In this document: in pieces, positions 1 through 5,732 of the stretch
How positions within the stretch are numbered: position 1 is the first letter of the stretch
How the letters are laid out: each line of letters starts with the position of its first letter
DNA from: Pseudomonadota bacterium
GTDB lineage: Bacteria > Desulfobacterota > BSN033 > G020346125
DNA length: 7,287 nt
Direction of reading: 5' to 3'
Assembly (NCBI GenBank): GCA_030673585.1
Contig: DAOVIU010000047.1
Span: 1 to 7,287, forward strand
The notes under the pieces: generated by a model
What the model was told of the DNA's origin: nothing
Databases searched by the model: none
What the model saw: the letters and a program-made list of their open reading frames with translations, nothing else
Made by a program: the position numbers and the translations under genes

Positions 1-828
1 AAATTGGAATCGGAAAAGAAGGGAGGGGCGGAGAGGAAAGTATCCCCATTCTACGTCAAACCGGAGGGGACGGCCCAGGTTCTGATCCTGGGATTTCCCA
101 ATGTGGGGAAGTCCCAATTAGTTTCGGCCCTTACCAATGCGAATACGGACGTGGCCGATTATCCCTTTACCACGCACAAGCCCGTTCCGGGAATGATGCC
201 CTTTGAAAACATTCAAATTCAGTTGGTGGATGCGCCACCAATTGATTTCGAGATCGGCGAAGCTTGGCTATCCCCTATGGTGAGGAATGCCAATGCCCTT
301 ATCATAATGGTTGGCTTGGATGGCGATCCATTGGCTCAGATGGGGGGGGTTTTGTCCAAGTTAGAGGAGATGCGAGTCAGACCCATAGGGTTAGAAGGCG
401 AGCCGACTTTTGAGGGGGAGGAGAACGTTTCTGAACAAAAGAGGGCCTTGATTGCGGCAAATAAGCTTGATCTTGAAGGGACTAGTGATAAGGAGGAGAT
501 GCTTAAGCAAAGATACGGCCGCTCTTTTCCGGTTTTTTCCCTCTCCGCCCAAAAGGGGATTGGCTTGGAGGAATTGAAAAGGGGAATTTTTGAGGCTCTG
601 GACATTATGCGGGTGTATACGAAGCCCCCCGGGAAAAAATCCGACTTCAGTGAGCCCGTTATTCTTAAGAAGGGGAATACCGTTGAAGATGCGGGATATT
701 CAGTGCACAAGGATTTCGTGAAGACGCTGAAGTATGCCCGCATTTGGGGATCTGAGAAGTATCAGGGGCAGATGGTAAAAAGGGACTACATCCTGCATGA
801 TGGGGATGTGATCGAATTTCACACCTGA
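1..828 (+). CDS. TGS-domain GTPase of the DRG/Obg (TRAFAC) family, 5' partial
   Basis: This is the C-terminal part of a translation-factor-class GTPase. Residues are counted from the TTG codon at position 4. The G1/P-loop is GFPNVGKS (30-37), the YPFTT switch I segment is at 53-57, G3 is DAPP (76-79), G4 is NKLD (153-156) and G5 is SAQ (181-183). A C-terminal TGS domain follows from about 203 to 274, with the DRG-like VYTKPPGKK lead-in and a GYSVHKDF stretch. The reading frame is open back to base 1. DRG proteins carry a helical segment before the G domain, so the true start probably lies upstream and TTG at 4 is only a fallback. Proteins of this type bind GTP and probably the ribosome or RNA, acting in the cytoplasm. 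G3 has Pro where DxxG has its Gly, which may alter hydrolysis or be normal for this subfamily. It is the first visible gene of a + strand cluster. The family assignment is firm; the cellular role is not established. Confidence 0.93.
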   Translation, partial: KLESEKKGGAERKVSPFYVKPEGTAQVLILGFPNVGKSQLVSALTNANTDVADYPFTTHKPVPGMMPFENIQIQLVDAPPIDFEIGEAWLSPMVRNANALIIMVGLDGDPLAQMGGVLSKLEEMRVRPIGLEGEPTFEGEENVSEQKRALIAANKLDLEGTSDKEEMLKQRYGRSFPVFSLSAQKGIGLEELKRGIFEALDIMRVYTKPPGKKSDFSEPVILKKGNTVEDAGYSVHKDFVKTLKYARIWGSEKYQGQMVKRDYILHDGDVIEFHT

Positions 829-848
829 TTCAGAAGGGAGCCGCAAAA

Positions 849-971
849 ATGCCCCCGGGTTTCGGAGCGTACCGGAGTGTCCTGGAAACGTGGCGGAAAG
901 TTGGTCCAAAGGCGATGGCATACGTTCTCTTTGAGGCTTCAATGAAAGCCTTTGATGAACGGTTATTCTGA
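849..971 (+). CDS. small 40-residue protein between the GTPase and PilZ genes
   Basis: An ATG at 849 is preceded by a strong purine-rich ribosome-binding site, GAAGGGAG at 833-840, with 8 nt spacing. The frame runs to TGA at 969-971. The product begins MPPGFGAYRSVLETWRKVG and then looks like one amphipathic, Lys/Arg/Glu-containing helix that ends in ERLF. There is no signal peptide, membrane segment or Cys pair. It fills the gap between the GTPase stop (828) and the PilZ ribosome-binding site (981-985), which makes a three-gene run with short gaps. I do not recognise the family. The support is the ribosome-binding site, the good fit into the gap and a sensible protein composition. It could still be a chance open frame, because 40 codons is short. 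Confidence 0.5.
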   Translation: MPPGFGAYRSVLETWRKVGPKAMAYVLFEASMKAFDERLF

Positions 972-990
972 AAGGCTGTGAGGAGAAGGG

Positions 991-1395
991 ATGAAAGCAC
1001 GGAGAGGAGTGGAGAGGAGGAAATTCCTACGTTTGGAATCCCCCTTGCCCGTCTCGTTCAACCTGTATCACGTGCTCGGGAGACGGGAAACCTCGAGGAG
1101 ATTGGGAGGGATGACCTCCAACGTTTCACCCGAGGGGATTTGCCTTGAGACCAACGTGGTCCTGATAGATGGTTCCCATATACTCTCCGAGGCAATGGCG
1201 GAGGAGAAAAGGTTGAAACTTGAGATTGATCTGCCCGCCGAATCGGAGAGGATTAGGGCCCTGGGCAAGGTGATTTGGTATGATCTCGGTTCGTCCGGAT
1301 CCCCTTACCGATTTCGGGCGGGCGTTTATTTGACGGAAATGGATGGAAATGCTCAAGAGACGTGGAGACGATTCATCACTGGTCTCCGGAAATAG
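991..1395 (+). CDS. PilZ-domain protein, probable c-di-GMP receptor
   Basis: A single-domain PilZ protein of 134 residues. It has the RxxxR arm (RKFLR, residues 10-14) and, after about 30 residues, the N-x-S-x-x-G motif (NVSPEG, 44-49). Together these are the canonical c-di-GMP-binding signature of the family. The rest fits the PilZ beta barrel, with a central alternating strand around GKVIWYDLG and a C-terminal helix ending ETWRRFITGLRK. There is no second domain and no signal peptide, so it is cytoplasmic and would act by changing a partner protein when c-di-GMP binds. The start is supported by AGGAG at 981-985, five bases before the ATG. It lies 19 bp after the 40-residue gene and is probably in one transcript with the GTPase. 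No terminator is evident after it. The partner cannot be read from the sequence; motility, polysaccharide or pilus control are the usual outputs. Confidence 0.9.
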   Translation: MKARRGVERRKFLRLESPLPVSFNLYHVLGRRETSRRLGGMTSNVSPEGICLETNVVLIDGSHILSEAMAEEKRLKLEIDLPAESERIRALGKVIWYDLGSSGSPYRFRAGVYLTEMDGNAQETWRRFITGLRK

Positions 1396-1442
1396 GTTAT
1401 CGATTTCTATTCCTTCCTCTTAATCCCCGGCAAAAGGTACCA

Positions 1443-1459
1443 TTGGCATGCTAATTGCT
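1443..1459 (+). promoter_or_regulatory. sigma-54 (-24/-12) promoter for the YbjQ/DUF4124/FxLYD unit
   Basis: TTGGCATGCTAATTGCT matches the sigma-54 consensus TTGGCACG-N4-TTGCW closely. The invariant GG (1445-1446) and GC (1457-1458) are separated by exactly 10 bases. It sits 48 bp after the PilZ stop. Transcription would start near 1470, leaving a leader of about 100 nt before the ATG at 1573. Sigma-54 promoters need an AAA+ enhancer-binding activator; no such gene is in this window. Confidence 0.75.
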
Positions 1460-1572
1460 AAATTTAGCTCTTCGCTAGGCCTGTAAAGGAACTTTTCAAG
1501 CCCCCAAAGGGGAGTTACACTACCAATAGGATCTCAGTCGAAACCGCTGATACCGACACCACGGGGCACTGA

Positions 1573-2040
1573 ATGGAGTGGACGGTTAAGTGTAAGTTCT
1601 GCCATAATTCCTTCACCTTTGAGGGGGGGGAGGCGTTGCCGGACTCCTGTCCCTCTTGTACAAAACGGGAAAATACCGATGTCCGCCAATTTTTCGAAAA
1701 CCAGAAGAAGAGAAGTGAATTCGTGACGGTTAGTACGCCAGAAGTTTGCGGCAGGAAGGTGGGTAAGTCCCTCGGTGTTGTGATGACGGAACAGATAGTC
1801 GGGTTCAAAATTTCCGGGGAATTGGATCTCAGTAAATTCAACGGAGGAATGGCCCTTTCCCTGGCGGATAAATTGATAAAGGGAAGGGAGTGGGCGATAC
1901 GGACACTCACCGATGATGCCCTTGCCATGGGAGCAAACGGGCTTGTGGACATCGATATCCGTTATGAATCCCTTGGAGTAAAGGAGGAGGTTTTGATGGT
2001 TCTGGTATACGCCAAGGGGACGGCGGTCATCGTCGAATAA
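1573..2040 (+). CDS. zinc-ribbon protein with C-terminal YbjQ/DUF74 domain
   Basis: The N-terminus (1-30) is a small zinc ribbon with paired cysteines, C7-x2-C10 and C26-x2-C29. After a short charged linker, residues 50-155 match the YbjQ/DUF74 (heavy-metal-binding domain) fold. This starts with the VSTPEV..GRKVGKSLGVV opening, continues through an Ala-rich helix (ALAMGANGLVDIDIRYES) and ends in the typical VLVYAKGTAVIVE strand. Stand-alone YbjQ proteins are about 105 residues; this one gains a metal-binding module. YbjQ domains form beta-barrel pentamers of unknown function, and metal binding by the DUF74 part itself is unproven. It is the first gene behind the sigma-54 promoter at 1443-1459. 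GGGG at 1563-1566 is a weak ribosome-binding site. The coding strand contains a G8 tract (1623-1630) that could slip. Probably cytoplasmic. Confidence 0.85.
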   Translation: MEWTVKCKFCHNSFTFEGGEALPDSCPSCTKRENTDVRQFFENQKKRSEFVTVSTPEVCGRKVGKSLGVVMTEQIVGFKISGELDLSKFNGGMALSLADKLIKGREWAIRTLTDDALAMGANGLVDIDIRYESLGVKEEVLMVLVYAKGTAVIVE

Positions 2041-2063
2041 TCTTGTTCAACAGGGGGGAAAAG

Positions 2064-2588
2064 ATGAAGGCGGTTTTGTTGATCACGGCAATTCTTCTTT
2101 TCGCTTCGGCGGCAAGAACGGGCGAGGTTTTGAAGTGGGTGGATGAACGGGGCGTCGTTCACTTCACCGATAATGCGGCCTCAGTGCCGGAGAAATACAG
2201 GAAGCAAATAGACCGCAGGGAATTGCCTGAGGAAATGGGCACGTCGTCGGAGGCTACTCGGGAGGCTAAAGAAACGAGCCAGGAGCCACGAGACCGTCAC
2301 GGCCGGGGAGAGGATCATTGGGTCAGGAGGGCAAACGAGGTTAAGGACCAATTGGACCGGGCCCAGAAGGAATATGAGCGGGTTAGATTGGAATACAACG
2401 ATCTGGTTTCCGAATACAACGCCACCCGTTCCCGTACCAAAAGGAGGCAGTACCAAAAACGGATCGAGTCGCTCCAGCAAGAGTTAAATCTCCGAAAGCA
2501 GGATATGGAGAAGGAAAGGGAGTTGCTGGAAAAGACCTTGCCCGAAGAGGCGGAAAGGGTAGGGGCCCCCGCAGAATGGGTGAAATAG
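2064..2588 (+). CDS. exported DUF4124-domain coiled-coil protein (copy 1)
   Basis: A 174-residue protein. I chose ATG at 2064 over the upstream TTG at 2043 because AGGGGGGAA (2052-2060) sits just before it and because it starts the signal peptide cleanly. The signal is MKAVLLITAILLFASAA, with likely cleavage after residue 16 or 17. It is followed by the DUF4124 motif VLKWVDERGVVHFTDN (22-37), a KWVD..G..HFTD pattern typical of periplasmic or envelope proteins of unknown function. The second half, from about residue 85, is a long Glu/Lys/Arg-rich coiled coil ending in EEAERVGAPAEWVK. It lies 23 bp after the YbjQ gene and 12 bp before the next gene, so it belongs to the sigma-54 unit. The gene at 5900-6442 is a paralogue along its whole length. 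The role is unknown; a structural or chaperone-like envelope function is a guess. Confidence 0.85.
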   Translation: MKAVLLITAILLFASAARTGEVLKWVDERGVVHFTDNAASVPEKYRKQIDRRELPEEMGTSSEATREAKETSQEPRDRHGRGEDHWVRRANEVKDQLDRAQKEYERVRLEYNDLVSEYNATRSRTKRRQYQKRIESLQQELNLRKQDMEKERELLEKTLPEEAERVGAPAEWVK

Positions 2589-2600
2589 TAGAGGGATGTC

Positions 2601-4412
2601 GTGCTTCCGGAAAGGGATCAGAACACCTATAAAGTCTTATTTCTCGGGATTGCCAACAATTCGGCGGAGGGCAGGAAGAGCTTCACCAGGGGAATTTCGG
2701 AGCGCTACCATATTCCTCCCGAAAAGGTAGATTACCTGATCAGCAACCCTCCCATTTTGCTCAGGGGGGGTCTTTCTTTGGCTAGGGCTCAAGCCCTTGT
2801 GAGGGAGTTCAGGTCTTTGGGAGGTATGGCGCAACTCATAACGAAGGAGGAAACGCCCTTGCTGGAGCTCGAATACGAGGCCGGGAAAAGGCCCCTTCTC
2901 CAGCTGGAGTCCCTGACTTCATCCTCCCAGGGAGGCCGGGTAGAGGTTACGGGAAGGGTGACGAACATCTCATCCCGTCCCCTCAGGGGGGTGAAGGTTG
3001 TTGCTCAATTTTTCGACTCCCGTGACCAGTTCATCGCCTACGAGGAGTCACCCATCGCCTTCAGTTTGCTTCATCCGAAGCAATTTTCTCCCTTTAAGGT
3101 GATGAGGGGGGGAAATGCTGGAGTCAAGCGTGTTTCCGTCGCCTTCAAGGGAGAGGACGGTGCAGTCATAGAGGCCCGCATTGGCAAAGCACCCCCTAAA
3201 GAGGGGACCCCTTCGGGAGGAAGCAGTGGATCCAAGGCCACCCATGAAGTGAACCCGGAACGGAGGGCTCCCAGTTCAGAGGTCGGGGGTTCATTACTGG
3301 ACGAAGTGTTCTCGAGGATTTCGAAGGATACGTTCACGCAGGCCGATGTCGAGGAGGTATTGAGGGGGATTTTCCCCGGAGAGTGGGCCTTGTTGGAACG
3401 GAAGTATCAGGATGCTGATCGTGGGTCAGCAAGGCAATACCTGGCTAGCATCCTCTCGCAGTACGCACAAGGACAAGGGAGATCTATCCAATCCACGGAA
3501 GTATTTGCGGAAAGTCCGCCGGGCTGGGGGGGTCCCAAGATGGCAGTATACAAGAAGGTCGGATCGGGCCCTCATCCCTCCCCTCAGGTTCCGCTATCGG
3601 AATTCGATGGGCAGGCCCCCTTGAGGAATTTCGCATGCCCCAAAATCAGCCAAAAAAGCTCATCCAGCATCGCTAGAGCGGTCATCAAGGGATATAACGA
3701 GGAAAAGATTCCGCATGACGTGAGGAATTTCAACCACCTAGGGTTCAACGCCAAATCCTTGGTCAGCGAGGAAGATACCCTCCTCCGGTTCCTTTCGCTG
3801 GTCCTTTTCGATAGATGGCCCTTTCGGCCTTGGGAAATTGTATGGGATGAGGACGGTGGATCCATTAACTCATTACTGAGAAGCCAGGGGCTCTTTCATG
3901 TGGGGGAGATTCGAAAGACCTCCCTGGATGAAATCGAATCCAAATTACGCAAGTGCGTAGTGAAGGGAGGACTGTGGCTCCATACTGATGGTGGGAAGAC
4001 CCGATTTGCTAGGACACTGAAAGAACTATCGCTCCACGTCGGGGAGATAGTCTCCTCAATGAGGTCTGCCTCGAAAGAGTCAGATATCGTGCGCCTTCAC
4101 CGGAGTATCATGAGTATCCATGGATTCAATGGACTCATCTCGGCTCACTGTATCGGGTGTGCTATGAGGGAATTGGGTGCCGGCAGGACATCTCCTGAAA
4201 TGTTTGAGCCGATTGCCCACGATCTGAGGGAGGAGTGGCGGACAAGTGACTGGGGTGAGCGGCTGGAAGTCCCTCTGTTAGGGGGGCGGCCCCACCTCTT
4301 CGATGAGATCATAGATCATCTATCGGATGACCCCTTGGCCTTCGATTATCTCTCCCTTCTCGGGGCTGACTATTGTCAGGATGGAAATTGTGAACACTGT
4401 TCCCTATCTTGA
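2601..4412 (+). CDS. large FxLYD-domain protein with cysteine-bearing C-terminal domain, function unknown
   Basis: A 603-residue protein from a GTG start, with GAGGGA at 2591-2596 just upstream. Residues about 8-80 form an alpha/beta module (YKVLFLGIANNS ... SLGGMAQLI) like small modules seen at the front of other bacterial regulators. Residues about 100-190 match FxLYD (VTGRVTNISSRPLRGVKVVAQFFDS ending in SPFKV), an extracytoplasmic-type beta-sandwich. No signal peptide is visible ahead of it, so the cellular location is unclear. A Gly/Ser/Pro-rich linker (about 195-235) leads to a 360-residue C-terminal region. This region holds an IHGFNGLISAHCIGCAMREL segment and ends in YCQDGNCEHCSLS, giving C517-x2-C520 and C592-x4-C597-x2-C600. 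The helical pattern with a GxG-like turn followed by a late Cys cluster recalls HhH-GPD/endonuclease III enzymes, but the FeS spacing differs. That link is weak. It is the last gene of the sigma-54 unit. Coding is certain; function is not. Confidence 0.85.
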   Translation: MLPERDQNTYKVLFLGIANNSAEGRKSFTRGISERYHIPPEKVDYLISNPPILLRGGLSLARAQALVREFRSLGGMAQLITKEETPLLELEYEAGKRPLLQLESLTSSSQGGRVEVTGRVTNISSRPLRGVKVVAQFFDSRDQFIAYEESPIAFSLLHPKQFSPFKVMRGGNAGVKRVSVAFKGEDGAVIEARIGKAPPKEGTPSGGSSGSKATHEVNPERRAPSSEVGGSLLDEVFSRISKDTFTQADVEEVLRGIFPGEWALLERKYQDADRGSARQYLASILSQYAQGQGRSIQSTEVFAESPPGWGGPKMAVYKKVGSGPHPSPQVPLSEFDGQAPLRNFACPKISQKSSSSIARAVIKGYNEEKIPHDVRNFNHLGFNAKSLVSEEDTLLRFLSLVLFDRWPFRPWEIVWDEDGGSINSLLRSQGLFHVGEIRKTSLDEIESKLRKCVVKGGLWLHTDGGKTRFARTLKELSLHVGEIVSSMRSASKESDIVRLHRSIMSIHGFNGLISAHCIGCAMRELGAGRTSPEMFEPIAHDLREEWRTSDWGERLEVPLLGGRPHLFDEIIDHLSDDPLAFDYLSLLGADYCQDGNCEHCSLS

Positions 4413-4425
4413 ATGAATGGGAATT

Positions 4426-4442
4426 TATGAAAAGTTTTCATA
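4426..4442. repeat. 17-bp perfect palindrome, candidate operator or enhancer site
   Basis: TATGAAAA-G-TTTTCATA is fully symmetric about one central base. It lies 14 bp after the stop of the 603-residue gene and about 190 bp before the sigma-54 promoter at 4617-4633. That is a normal distance for an enhancer-binding-protein site. No T-run follows, so a terminator role is less likely. Confidence 0.5.
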
Positions 4443-4582
4443 GTCTGGTAAAAAAGTTGTGTGCAAATGGACCTCTAGGATGTTCGAGGTTGATTACCAA
4501 TCTCCTTCCCCCCCATGGATACGGCCTGAGCCTATCCCTTGTCGGGCAATAAGCTCAGCCCGTATCTCCCCTTCCTTTTAGT

Positions 4583-4614
4583 CCGGGTTTCTCGTAGCCG
4601 CAGGAGTAACCCGG
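4583..4614. repeat. inverted repeat directly upstream of the second sigma-54 promoter
   Basis: CCGGGTT (4583-4589) and AACCCGG (4608-4614) are perfectly complementary. After one mismatch a further CTC/GAG pair (4591-4593 with 4604-4606) extends the dyad around a loop of 10 bases. It ends only three bases before the -24 element. It could be an operator, a site for an accessory DNA-bending or repressor protein, or the end of an upstream transcript. Confidence 0.4.
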
Positions 4615-4616
4615 TC

Positions 4617-4633
4617 TTGGTATAGTTATTGCT
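4617..4633 (+). promoter_or_regulatory. sigma-54 (-24/-12) promoter for the GHVGAGKS gene
   Basis: TTGGTATAGTTATTGCT has the GG (4619-4620) and GC (4631-4632) with the required 10-base gap and the TTGCT -12 half. The -24 half is weaker (TTGGTATA for TTGGCACG). Transcription would begin near 4644, 16-34 bases before the candidate ATG codons at 4660, 4666 and 4678. Confidence 0.65.
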
Positions 4634-4677
4634 AAAAATGACAGATAGGTTAACCAACCATGGTAATGGGGCAGAAC

Positions 4678-5079
4678 ATGTTCTTTAAACTCATCTTGGA
4701 GAGCGGTCACGTGGGTGCGGGGAAGAGCTACGAGATGGTAAGGTACCTCCAGGGGAGGGATATCTTTTCCGTATTATTCTCCGCCTCCCATTTTCCAAGA
4801 GTTAAGAAGAAGGGAAGCCGGAAGGGGATAAAATTGATCCAGGAAATAACCAGGAGAGAATACCTCCAGGGAAGGATGAGGGAACGGGAGGATCCTTATC
4901 TGAATACCCATAAAGGGAAGGCGAAAAGGACCTCCAGGAATGTAACTCCTCCCTTAGCCCTGGGGAGGATTTTCCAGAGGACTGTGAGAACTAACAGAAT
5001 GCAAACCATGAGTATGAGGTCATGCTGTAATATGAATACGCCGGAATTACATGAAAAAGTCCAGGGATCAGAGGGGTAA
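4678..5079 (+). CDS. small protein with Walker-A-like GHVGAGKS motif, doubtful C-terminal tail
   Basis: From ATG 4678 the product begins MFFKLILESGHVGAGKSYEM. Residues 10-17 (GHVGAGKS) fit the P-loop pattern GxxxxGK[ST] directly after a hydrophobic strand, but no Walker B, G-domain or other NTPase motif follows. From memory it resembles short, uncharacterised proteins with an E-x-G-H-x-G-A-G core; I cannot name the family. I prefer 4678 because GGGG at 4668-4671 precedes it and the strand then starts at residue 2. ATG 4660 would add six residues. Residues up to about 75 (REDPYL) look like a normal protein. The rest, to stop at 5079, is basic, low in pattern and crossed by a terminator-like hairpin at 4947-4973. 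The genuine gene may therefore have ended earlier and lost its stop or frame. It is probably driven by the sigma-54 promoter at 4617-4633. Confidence 0.6.
   Translation: MFFKLILESGHVGAGKSYEMVRYLQGRDIFSVLFSASHFPRVKKKGSRKGIKLIQEITRREYLQGRMREREDPYLNTHKGKAKRTSRNVTPPLALGRIFQRTVRTNRMQTMSMRSCCNMNTPELHEKVQGSEG
4947..4973 (+). terminator. terminator-like hairpin inside the tail of the GHVGAGKS frame
   Basis: TCCTCCC (4947-4953) pairs with GGGAGGA (4963-4969) around a 9-base loop and is followed at once by TTTT (4970-4973). The T-run is short, so termination would be weak. Its position inside an open frame is the odd part: it suggests the true gene end lies upstream. Confidence 0.35.
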
Positions 5080-5092
5080 TGGAGAAGCACGA

Positions 5093-5416
5093 ATGATCTT
5101 TAAATGCCTCGTATGGGTCTTGCTATATTGCCTCAAATTTAGCCTTGAGTCTCGCTCCCATCCAGCCGAAGGCTGCAAGGAGGGGAGTAAGACAATCCTC
5201 CCAAGGGAAGAGAAGGGGGAGGAGATCGTGGCACCGGGATATTCTCCCGGTACCCCCTGCCTTGGTGGTTGTATCGGAGCATGGCCGATGGGAGGGGAAG
5301 GCAAGGTCTCTGCGGTAACAGCCCGATCTAACTCCTGGGCAGCCCCATTTTGTATGAGAAGAAGAGACCATCAAGACAGCCACGTGAGCTATTCGGATAG
5401 CCTCGCAATGAGTTGA
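5093..5416 (+). CDS. possible small exported protein, doubtful
   Basis: An ATG at 5093 has GGAGAAG at 5081-5087 before it, and the frame stays open for 107 residues. The first 22 residues (MIFKCLVWVLLYCLKFSLES) are strongly hydrophobic, like a signal peptide or membrane anchor. After that the sequence is Gly/Pro/Ser-rich with scattered Cys, including a CLGGCIG pair, and shows no recognisable domain. The last 25 residues look random. Another ATG in the same frame at 5051 lies inside the upstream gene and adds nothing. It would be the second gene of the sigma-54 unit, 13 bp after the upstream stop. The coding pattern is weak, so this may be an anchor peptide with a non-coding tail, or no gene at all. 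Confidence 0.3.
   Translation: MIFKCLVWVLLYCLKFSLESRSHPAEGCKEGSKTILPREEKGEEIVAPGYSPGTPCLGGCIGAWPMGGEGKVSAVTARSNSWAAPFCMRRRDHQDSHVSYSDSLAMS
5233..5251. repeat. perfect 7-bp inverted repeat
   Basis: ACCGGGA (5233-5239) and TCCCGGT (5245-5251) flank the 5-base spacer TATTC. It can form a tight hairpin in RNA or act as a protein-binding dyad. It lies in the doubtful frame 5093-5416, and a structured element here is one reason to doubt that the frame is coding. No T-run follows it. Confidence 0.4.
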
Positions 5417-5490
5417 CTTTTGTCAGGAACGAGGGACGAGGGCCGGTGAGGTCGGGTTAGAAAGGTAAAAAACCCCCCGCCCCAATAACC

Positions 5491-5613
5491 TTAATAACTG
5501 TCGATTTCACCGATCCCTCCTCCCTCCTTTTTCATCTTGTGCATATCCTTAGCCATTGCTTCCAGTGATAAATTCCCCGTCCCACCTGGATGAAAGCGGC
5601 AACCCCGGCCCAT
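5491..5613 (-). pseudogene. possible eroded minus-strand gene remnant
   Basis: On the minus strand an ATG at 5613 opens a 40-residue frame ending in TAA at 5491-5493. Its C-terminal half (MAKDMHKMKKEGGGIGEID) has strongly protein-like composition. Upstream and overlapping it, a second minus-strand frame stays open from about 5725 down to TGA at 5532-5534. That frame reads FLNGVKTVETIISWAGVAA, a hydrophobic, membrane-like stretch. Joining the two frames near 5550-5560 gives one plausible short protein, which suggests a single-base frameshift in a decayed gene. There is no ribosome-binding site, no recognised family and no visible promoter. It may equally be chance. Confidence 0.2.
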
Positions 5614-5692
5614 GAAATAATGGTTTCAACGGTCTTCACGCCATTAAGGAAGTTCTTGCGGGAATCCTTCCCAGGAAAGGGGTGAACGTTCC

Positions 5693-5721
5693 TTGACGAG
5701 TGGCAATGGAAGGGGTAAAGT
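5693..5721 (+). promoter_or_regulatory. sigma-70-like promoter upstream of the double hairpin
   Basis: TTGACG (5693-5698) is one mismatch from the -35 consensus. After exactly 17 bases comes TAAAGT (5716-5721), four of six matches to the -10 consensus. Transcription would start near 5728, five bases before the first stem-loop. No other unit in the window shows a comparable sigma-70 pair at a sensible position. Confidence 0.4.
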
Positions 5722-5732
5722 GGAAATAAAAA

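Noticed and set aside
336..743. 135-residue minus-strand frame opposite the GTPase
   Set aside because: The opposite strand carries intact G1, G3, G4 and TGS motifs, so the antisense frame is a by-product of codon composition.
1468..1572. Open frame running into the YbjQ start (ending TGA at 1570-1572)
   Set aside because: It has no start codon after the TAG at 1465 and reads as leader sequence.
4583..4614. c-di-GMP riboswitch (GEMM), suggested by the GTAGCCG and GGAGTAACC wording and the nearby PilZ gene
   Set aside because: The conserved GEMM core sequences and tetraloop-receptor arrangement are absent. It also lies upstream of the expected transcription start near 4644.
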